Below are positions 13,609 through 18,795 of a stretch of DNA of 18,795 bases, one piece after another. The stretch's first letter is position 1. Each line of letters starts with the position of its first letter. Origin of the DNA: CAXMST01 sp038206985 (GTDB taxonomy: Bacteria; Actinomycetota; Thermoleophilia; Solirubrobacterales; 70-9). The stretch is taken from NCBI GenBank assembly GCA_038206985.1, contig JBBRAH010000051.1, positions 1-18,795 of the forward strand, in the 5' to 3' direction. The notes under the pieces were generated by a model. The model did not search any database. It was given only the letters and a program-made list of their open reading frames with translations, and was not told the origin of the DNA. Made by a program: the position numbers and the translations under genes.

Positions 13609-14451
13609 ATGCGCAGCGATCGCATCGTCCTGGTCGGTCTGCCGCTGCTGGCAATCGTGGCTGGCTTCTGGTTCCTGGCCGTCGCGCCCAAGCGCAACGA
13701 GGCGTCCGAGCTTCAGGTCCAGATCGACGCGCTACAGAGCTCGGTGCAGGCGTCCGAGTCGCAGATCGCGGCGGCAGAGGCCGCCCGCGAGGCGTTCCCG
13801 GAGAACTACGGCGAGCTGGTCACGCTTGGCCGCGCGGTGCCCGACGACGGTGACCAGGCGACCCTCGTCTACGACATGGCGGGCCTCGCGGACGAGAACA
13901 AGGTCAAGTTCCGCGAGTTCCAGCTTCTCGGCGGCGAGACTGGAGCGGCGCCGGCGCCGGCGCCAACGCCTCCGCCCGTCTCCGAGGACTCCACGGGTGG
14001 CGCCGGTGCGGCACCGGCCCCCTCGGGTGACGCGACAACCCCGGCTCCTGCGGCGGTGTCGGTTGCCACCGAGGCCACCGCTGCGACCTTGCCGATCGGC
14101 GCGACGGTCGGCCCCGCCGGGCTGCCGACGATGCCGTACCAATTCAAGTTTCTCGGCGGCTTCTTCGACATGGCCGATTTCTTCGCGGATGTCGATGACA
14201 ACGTGCTGGTCAGTAGGAAGGGCCCCGAGGTGAGCGGCCGGCTGATCACCATCGACGGCTTCTCGCTCACGGCCGACCCGATCACCGGCTTCCCCGACGT
14301 CGAGGCCAACTTCGCCGTCACCACCTACATCGTCCCTCCCGAGCAGGGACTCTCGGCGGGCGCCTCGCCGGCCGGACCGGCGCCCGTGACGCCGGGTGAT
14401 GCCGCCACGGTGGCCGCCGCTGCTCCTTCGACCGCGACGGTGGCGCCGTGA
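13609..14451 (+). CDS. pilO: Type IV pilus inner-membrane alignment protein PilO
   Basis: Bitopic protein that pairs with PilN. One membrane helix near the N-terminus (6-26, IVLVGLPLLAIVAGFWFLAV), a coiled coil (28-62, ending AAREAFPENYGELVTLG), and a PilO core whose halves (about 82-108 and 175-243, with YQFKFLGGFFDMADFFADVDD) are split by a Pro/Ala/Thr-rich insert (111-165). A second low-complexity tail follows 243. The 280 residues exceed the common 200-210 because of these inserts. The stop overlaps the next start as GTGA. Assignment rests on the family pattern plus the pilM-pilN-pilO order. Confidence 0.9.
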   Translation: MRSDRIVLVGLPLLAIVAGFWFLAVAPKRNEASELQVQIDALQSSVQASESQIAAAEAAREAFPENYGELVTLGRAVPDDGDQATLVYDMAGLADENKVKFREFQLLGGETGAAPAPAPTPPPVSEDSTGGAGAAPAPSGDATTPAPAAVSVATEATAATLPIGATVGPAGLPTMPYQFKFLGGFFDMADFFADVDDNVLVSRKGPEVSGRLITIDGFSLTADPITGFPDVEANFAVTTYIVPPEQGLSAGASPAGPAPVTPGDAATVAAAAPSTATVAP

Positions 14452-15383
14452 AGCCGCCGGCCCTCGTCGAGAACCTCTTTCGCGATCTGCGCGACAAGCG
14501 GTTGCTGCCGGTCGTCGGGCTGCTGCTGGTCCTGCTGGTCGCGGTCCCCATCTTGTTGGGCGGCGGTGACTCGCCGCCATCGACCGCGGCGGCTCCCGGA
14601 AGCGCGACGCTCGGTGACACCGGCGCCGATGTCCCCGAGACGGAGGCCGTCGTGTTGGCCGAGGTCCCCGGAATCCGCGACTACCGCGAGCGCCTCAAGG
14701 ACTTTCAGCGCAAGAACCCGTTCCGCCAGCAGTTGAGCAATCCGCCCAAGTCGGCGACGGTCGCCGGAGCGGGAGACGGGACAATCACCGAACTGGGAAC
14801 TCCCGCCGGCGGCGGCGGGAGTGCGACCGGCGCCGTGGACACGACGGCCCAGGCCTCCGGGGGCACAACGGATATCCCGACGGACACCACCACGGACACC
14901 ACGACAGGAGGGACGGAAAAGTCGGGAGGTGGCTCGGGAGGGGGCAAGAGCTCGCAGCCCGCTGATGAGCGCTTCCTGATCACCTACGAGATCGACGTCA
15001 AAGTCGGTGTCGTCGGCGATGCCGAGAAGCGCGATGGTGTCAAGCAGGGCGACTTCCTACCCGGCAATAAGCGGCCCGTGGTGCTCTTCGCCGAGGGCAA
15101 CCAGGCGGACGGTAGGGCCTTCTTCATCGTCTCCTCAGACGTCACCAAAAGCAGCGGTGACGGCAACTGCATTCCGGCCCGCGACAACTGCCAGTACCTG
15201 AAGATGAAGGTTGGCGACGAGCAGCGCTTCGAATACGAGCCGGACGGTAAGACCTACAGGCTGAAGCTCAATGACGTCAAGCTCGTCGAAAAGCCGGTCA
15301 AGCGCAGCGAACTCCGCGCCGAGGGCGGCAGCGCTTCCGAGCCGGCGAGTCCGCTCGCCTCGCTGTTCGACTCCGGCTTCTAG
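14448..15383 (+). CDS. PilP-position membrane protein of the pilus alignment complex
   Basis: A 311-residue protein encoded where pilP lies in other bacteria. One membrane helix (19-37), then a segment with QRKNPFRQQ (87-95) resembling the NPF-type motif of PilP/GspC-like linkers. A Gly/Thr/Asp/Ser-rich spacer (103-172) is followed by a C-terminal folded domain (174-285) with C241 and C248, probably a disulfide. Bacterial PilP is normally a lipoprotein; this one has no lipobox and is helix-anchored. It is therefore an analogue by position and layout, and homology is not proven. GTG start at 14448 overlaps the pilO stop. No pilQ follows. Confidence 0.7.
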   Translation: MKPPALVENLFRDLRDKRLLPVVGLLLVLLVAVPILLGGGDSPPSTAAAPGSATLGDTGADVPETEAVVLAEVPGIRDYRERLKDFQRKNPFRQQLSNPPKSATVAGAGDGTITELGTPAGGGGSATGAVDTTAQASGGTTDIPTDTTTDTTTGGTEKSGGGSGGGKSSQPADERFLITYEIDVKVGVVGDAEKRDGVKQGDFLPGNKRPVVLFAEGNQADGRAFFIVSSDVTKSSGDGNCIPARDNCQYLKMKVGDEQRFEYEPDGKTYRLKLNDVKLVEKPVKRSELRAEGGSASEPASPLASLFDSGF

Positions 15384-15446
15384 CGCTCCGGCGCAACGAA
15401 CGGCGCGCGGGTGCCGACCTCGCGCGGTTGCCCCGGCTCGACCATC

Positions 15447-15452
15447 TAGCCT
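15447..15452 (+). promoter_or_regulatory. -10 box of aroC
   Basis: TAGCCT, ten bases before ATG 15463, predicting a start near 15459 and a leader of about four bases. The same hexamer precedes the antiporter start. It indicates that the aro operon has its own promoter separate from the pil operon. Confidence 0.45.
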
Positions 15453-15462
15453 TCCGCCGGCA

Positions 15463-16635
15463 ATGGCGCGCTTCGACTTCGTAACGGCGGGGGAATCCCA
15501 CGGTCCCGGATTGACGGCGATCGTCGAGGGCCTGCCGGCGGGCCTGGAGCTCGACCGCGAGGGTCTCGACCGCGACATGGCTCGGCGCCAGCTCGGTCAT
15601 GGACGCGGCGGCCGGATGAAGATCGAGACCGACAGCGTCGAGATCCGCTCCGGCCTGCGTCACGGTCACACGCTGGGCAGTCCGCTTACGATCCTCGTCG
15701 CCAATCGCGACTACGCCAACTGGGACGAGCGGATGAACCCCTGGCCCGTCAGCGAGGAGGTCGAGGCGGATATCGCCCGCGTGCACCTGCCGCGGCCCGG
15801 TCACGCGGACTTGCCCGGAATCCTCAAGTACGGCCACGACGACATCCGCAACGTGCTTGAGCGCGCGAGCGCCCGGGAGACCGCCGCCCGGGTGGCTGCG
15901 GGTGCCGTTGCGCGCCAGTTCCTCGCGGCGCTCGGGGTCAGCGTCCACAGCCACGTGACGCGGATCGCCTCGGTGACCGCGCCGGCGCCCGACAGCTTGC
16001 GGCCCGAGGACTTCGAGGGCGTAGACGAGAGCCCGGTGCGTTGCCTCGATGCAGAAGCCGGGGCCGCGATGGTCGAGGAGATCAACAAGCTGCGGAAACA
16101 GAACGAGAGTCTCGGCGGCACCTTCGAGGTGCGCGCCTACGGCCTGGTGCCCGGGGTCGGCTCCCACATCTCCTGGGAGGAGCGGCTCGACGGACGGATC
16201 GCGCAGGCGATGGTCTCGATCCAATCGATCAAGGGGGTCAGTATCGGGCCGGCCTGGGAGGTTGCGGCGAGCAAGGGCTCCGAGGCCCACGACGAGATCT
16301 TCTGGGGCGCCGAGCGCGGCTACTGGCGGGAGACCAACCGTGCCGGCGGCCTCGAGGGCGGTATGACCAACGGCGAGCCGCTCCTGGTGCAGGTTGCGAT
16401 CAAGCCGATCTCGACGCTGACCAAGCCGCTGCGCTCGGTGGACGTGAAGACCAAGGAAGCGCTGGCCGCGCACAAGGAGCGCACCGACTCGACCGTGGTC
16501 CCCGCGGCCGCGGTGGTCGGCGAAGCGATGCTGTCGTTGACCCTGGCCCGCGCCTACCGGGAGAAGTTCGGCGGCGACCACATCGACGACGTCAAGGTCG
16601 CGCTCGCCTCCTACCGCGAGCGCATCGCCGGTTAG
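15463..16635 (+). CDS. aroC: Chorismate synthase
   Basis: Seventh shikimate-pathway enzyme: anti-1,4-elimination of phosphate from EPSP to chorismate, using reduced FMN. 390 residues, normal for actinobacterial AroC. Signatures: GESHGPGL (10-17), GHGRGGRMKIETD (46-58), LERASARETAARVAAGAVAR, and the C-terminal DVKTKEALAAHKERTDSTVVPAAAVVGEA segment. ATG 15463 gives the canonical MARFDFVTAGESHG. The frame is open upstream, but that part overlaps the previous gene and has no homology. Six bases separate it from the fused aroK-aroB gene. Confidence 0.97.
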   Translation: MARFDFVTAGESHGPGLTAIVEGLPAGLELDREGLDRDMARRQLGHGRGGRMKIETDSVEIRSGLRHGHTLGSPLTILVANRDYANWDERMNPWPVSEEVEADIARVHLPRPGHADLPGILKYGHDDIRNVLERASARETAARVAAGAVARQFLAALGVSVHSHVTRIASVTAPAPDSLRPEDFEGVDESPVRCLDAEAGAAMVEEINKLRKQNESLGGTFEVRAYGLVPGVGSHISWEERLDGRIAQAMVSIQSIKGVSIGPAWEVAASKGSEAHDEIFWGAERGYWRETNRAGGLEGGMTNGEPLLVQVAIKPISTLTKPLRSVDVKTKEALAAHKERTDSTVVPAAAVVGEAMLSLTLARAYREKFGGDHIDDVKVALASYRERIAG

Positions 16636-16641
16636 GCGCCC

Positions 16642-18180
16642 GTGGGCAGCGCCGCGATCGTCCTGATCGGCTTCATGGCAGCGGGCAAGACGCGCGCCGC
16701 CAACTCGATCGCGCGCCGCATCGGCGAGACCGCGGTCGATACCGACGCGCTCCTGACCGAGCGCTTCGGCGAACCCATTCCCAGCTACTTCGAGCGCGAG
16801 GGCGAGGCCGCGTTCCGGGCCGCGGAAGAGGAGGTCGTGCTGGAGGCGATCGCGCGTGGGGGGGTCGTCTCGCTCGGCGGTGGAGCCGTGGTCCCCGAGC
16901 GCGTCCAGGAGGTGCTCGCCGGCCAACTCACCGTGTGGTGCCGCGTGCGCGAGAGCGTCGCCTGGGAGCGCAGCAAAGGAACCGCCCGGCCCCTGGCCCG
17001 CGACCGCGAGGCCTTCAAGGCGCTGTTCGAGGAGCGTGAGCCGGTCTACCGGCGCCTGGCACGTGCTGTCCTGCCACGTGGCGGGGACGAGACGCCCTGG
17101 CTGGCCGCCCCCTGGCTGGCCGCGATCCGCGATCGGCCCGAACTGCGCATGGCCTGGGGCCGTTCGAGCTCCGGCGAGTACCCCGTGGCCATCGGCCCGG
17201 GCGCCGCGAGCCTGCTCGAGTCGGCGGGCGTGCCGGCGGCCGGTGTGCGCTGCTTCTCGATCTCGGACCCGGCGGCGCTCGCCGGCGGTGCCCGCTTGCC
17301 CGCCGGCATGTCGGGGGCCCTCGAGGCGCCCGGCGGCGAGCAGGAGAAGACCCTTGCCGCGGCTGAGCGCCTGCTCAGCGAACTGGCTGTCGCCGGAGTC
17401 CGGCGGGATGACGCGATCGTCGCTCTCGGCGGCGGCGTGGTCGGCGATCTGGCCGGTTTCTGCGCGGCGGTCTACCAGCGGGGGATCCCGGTGATCCAGA
17501 TTCCGACGACCCTGGTCGCGCAGGTCGATTCCTCCCTGGGAGGCAAGACGGGTGTTGACCTGCCCGCCGCCAAGAACTACGTCGGCGCCTACCACCAGCC
17601 CTCCGCGGTGCTCACCGACCCCGGCTCTCTCGCCGGCCTGCCACCGGAGGAGCTCGCGGCAGGGTTAGCCGAGGTGGTGAAGACGGCGCTGATCGCCGGT
17701 GGCGATCTGTGGGAGCGGACCCGGGCGCTGCGCTCGCCCGGGCTCGCCGAGATCGAGCCGCTGATCTTCGATTGCGTCGAGACCAAGCTGGCGGTCGTCG
17801 CCGAGGACGAGCGTGACGGCGGGCGGCGGGCGGTCCTCAACCTCGGACATACGGTGGGCCACGCGATCGAGACCGCCACCGGATACGGCCGCTACCGCCA
17901 CGGCGAGGCGGTCGCGCTCGGACTGCTGGCGGCTCTGCGACTCTCCGACCAGGGGGAGTTGCGCGCCGAGGTCGCCGAGTTGTTCGCCTCAGCAAGCCTG
18001 CCGACCACACTCGATCCGGCGGTCGACAGCGACGAGGTGATCGCCGCGACGGGGCTCGACAAGAAACGCAACGCCGCCGGCCTTGGTTTCGTCCTGGTCC
18101 GCGCGCCGGGCTCGGTCGAACACGGCTGCGTGGTCGCCCCGGAAGCACTCGAGGCGGTAGTGGGAGAATTGCGCGGATGA
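16642..18180 (+). CDS. aroKB: Fused shikimate kinase / 3-dehydroquinate synthase (AroK-AroB)
   Basis: Bifunctional enzyme for shikimate-pathway steps 5 and 2. Residues 1 to about 165: shikimate kinase with Walker A GFMAAGKT (10-17), DTD (33-35), the GGG loop (79-81) and RPLA (117-120). Residues about 175-512: dehydroquinate synthase with GGEQEKT (231-237), ALGGGVVGDLAGFCAAVYQRG (261-281), PTTLVAQVDSSLGGKTGV (288-305) and the zinc ligands E344, H403 and H420, whose last two keep the usual 17-residue spacing. Both active sites look complete. GTG 16642 is six bases after aroC and begins MGSAAIVLIGFMAAGKT, right for an AroK start. The stop overlaps aroQ (ATGA). Confidence 0.96.
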   Translation: MGSAAIVLIGFMAAGKTRAANSIARRIGETAVDTDALLTERFGEPIPSYFEREGEAAFRAAEEEVVLEAIARGGVVSLGGGAVVPERVQEVLAGQLTVWCRVRESVAWERSKGTARPLARDREAFKALFEEREPVYRRLARAVLPRGGDETPWLAAPWLAAIRDRPELRMAWGRSSSGEYPVAIGPGAASLLESAGVPAAGVRCFSISDPAALAGGARLPAGMSGALEAPGGEQEKTLAAAERLLSELAVAGVRRDDAIVALGGGVVGDLAGFCAAVYQRGIPVIQIPTTLVAQVDSSLGGKTGVDLPAAKNYVGAYHQPSAVLTDPGSLAGLPPEELAAGLAEVVKTALIAGGDLWERTRALRSPGLAEIEPLIFDCVETKLAVVAEDERDGGRRAVLNLGHTVGHAIETATGYGRYRHGEAVALGLLAALRLSDQGELRAEVAELFASASLPTTLDPAVDSDEVIAATGLDKKRNAAGLGFVLVRAPGSVEHGCVVAPEALEAVVGELRG

Positions 18181-18635
18181 ACGCAGACGCCATCTCCCAC
18201 AATCGGGTCGAGGTCCTGCACGGGGTCAATCTCGACACGCTCGGCAAACGCGATCCGGAGGTCTACGGGACCTTCTCGCTGGCGGAGCTCGAGGGCAGGA
18301 TCACCGGCTGGGCCCGCGACCTCGGCCTCAGCGCGACCTTCTTCCAGACCAACCACGAGGGCGAGTTCTGCGAGTACCTGCATCGCCTGCCCGAACTCGC
18401 GGACGCCGCGATCATCAACGCGGGCGCCTGGACGCACTACTCCTGGGCGATCCGCGACGCGCTGGAGGTCGCCGGGGTGCCGGCGGTCGAGGTGCATATC
18501 TCCGACGTGAAGAACCGGGACGAGTGGCGCTCGACCTCGGTCTTCGACGGGTTGGTACTGGAGAAGATCTCTGGCGAGGGCGCCGAGGGCTACAAGCGGG
18601 CCCTGGAGACGATCACCCGTCACCTGGAGGCGTGA
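18177..18635 (+). CDS. aroQ: Type II 3-dehydroquinate dehydratase
   Basis: Third shikimate-pathway step, dehydroquinate to dehydroshikimate; dodecameric type II enzyme. 152 residues. HGVNLDTLGKRDPEVYG (15-31) carries the catalytic Tyr Y30. TNHEGEF (58-64), INAGAWTHYSWAIRDAL (80-96) and VEVHISDVKNRDEWRSTS (104-121) follow, with catalytic H107 and R114/R118. Small departures from consensus: HGVNLD for HGPNLN and INAGA for INPGA. ATG 18177 overlaps the upstream stop and gives about six extra N-terminal residues compared with typical starts. Its stop overlaps the next start (GTGA). Confidence 0.95.
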   Translation: MNADAISHNRVEVLHGVNLDTLGKRDPEVYGTFSLAELEGRITGWARDLGLSATFFQTNHEGEFCEYLHRLPELADAAIINAGAWTHYSWAIRDALEVAGVPAVEVHISDVKNRDEWRSTSVFDGLVLEKISGEGAEGYKRALETITRHLEA

Positions 18636-18795
18636 GGGTGGCCCCTGCTGCGCCCGCGGCTCGGGGCGAGCAACTCGCCGCTGCGGTCGCTGAGGTGGGC
18701 CTCGACGCCCTGATCGTCGGCGACCTCGTGCACCCGGGTGACAGCGGCCGCGACGCGATCGCCGACCTGACCTGGCTCGCGGGGTTCACCGGAAC
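18632..18795 (+). CDS. Xaa-Pro peptidase-like protein, N-terminal part (3' truncated)
   Basis: From GTG 18632 (GTGA overlap with aroQ) the frame stays open to the end of the window, 54 full codons: MRVAPAAPAARGEQLAAAV then GLDALIVGDLVHPGD and DLTWLAGFTG. The 'GLDALIV...L.WL.GFTG' pattern is the start of the creatinase N-terminal domain of M24 Xaa-Pro aminopeptidases/dipeptidases. Such a gene commonly follows aroQ and precedes efp in actinobacteria, which supports the call. The catalytic domain is outside the window. Confidence 0.75.
   Translation, partial: MRVAPAAPAARGEQLAAAVAEVGLDALIVGDLVHPGDSGRDAIADLTWLAGFTG

Noticed and set aside
15298..17595. Minus-strand open frame of 765 codons opposite aroC and aroKB
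   Set aside because: Antisense shadow of strongly conserved enzymes; low-complexity His/Arg/Gly/Asp composition, no motif, no plausible ribosome site.
1..18795. CRISPR arrays, tRNA or rRNA genes, insertion sequences, att sites
   Set aside because: None seen: no spaced direct repeats, no cloverleaf or rRNA core sequence, no transposase or integrase motifs on either strand.

Overview
The window is high-GC bacterial DNA. Genes are densely packed, often overlap by four bases (GTGA or ATGA), and GTG and TTG starts are frequent. Gene content and codon use suggest a deep-branching actinobacterium of the Thermoleophilia/Solirubrobacterales type, but no rRNA or other strict marker is present, so this placement is inference. 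Most of the window is one type IV pilus (T4P) locus running into a shikimate-pathway operon.

Layout. 1-2313: end of pilT (5' end outside the window) and pilC. 2364-6185: a block unrelated to pili, with a NhaP-type antiporter (-), a small antibiotic-monooxygenase-like protein (-), a DHA2 drug-type MFS exporter (+) and a small anchored cupredoxin-like protein (-). 6186-6522: a 337-base regulatory region. 6523-6957: major pilin pilA. 6958-7182: tandem hairpins, including a strong terminator, then a probable new promoter. 7183-10699: three minor-pilin-like genes (PilX-, PilW- and PilV-like). 10734-11495: prepilin peptidase pilD. 11617-15383: pilM, pilN, pilO and a PilP-position gene. 15463-18635: aroC, a fused aroK-aroB and aroQ. 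18632-end: start of an Xaa-Pro peptidase-like gene.

The most notable part is the region before pilA. It carries a near-consensus FliA/WhiG (sigma-28 family) promoter, TAAAGGTT-N11-GCCGATAG, at 6297-6323. About 30 bases further on is an RNA with the architecture of a class I cyclic-di-GMP (GEMM) riboswitch at 6354-6449, then a strong Shine-Dalgarno and pilA. In actinobacteria c-di-GMP can also control WhiG through the anti-sigma factor RsiG. The pilin may therefore be controlled by the same second messenger at two levels, promoter choice and mRNA leader. A weaker sigma-28-like site precedes the minor pilin genes (7101-7127).

How the genes work together: PilD processes PilA and the minor pilins. 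PilC with PilT (and presumably PilB outside the window) drives assembly and retraction. PilM, PilN, PilO and the PilP-like protein form the inner-membrane alignment complex. No pilQ secretin follows, as expected for a monoderm cell. AroB, AroQ, AroK and AroC catalyse steps 2, 3, 5 and 7 of the chorismate pathway. Several genes outside the pilin region have a TANNNT box 6-10 bases before the start codon, indicating leaderless transcripts.
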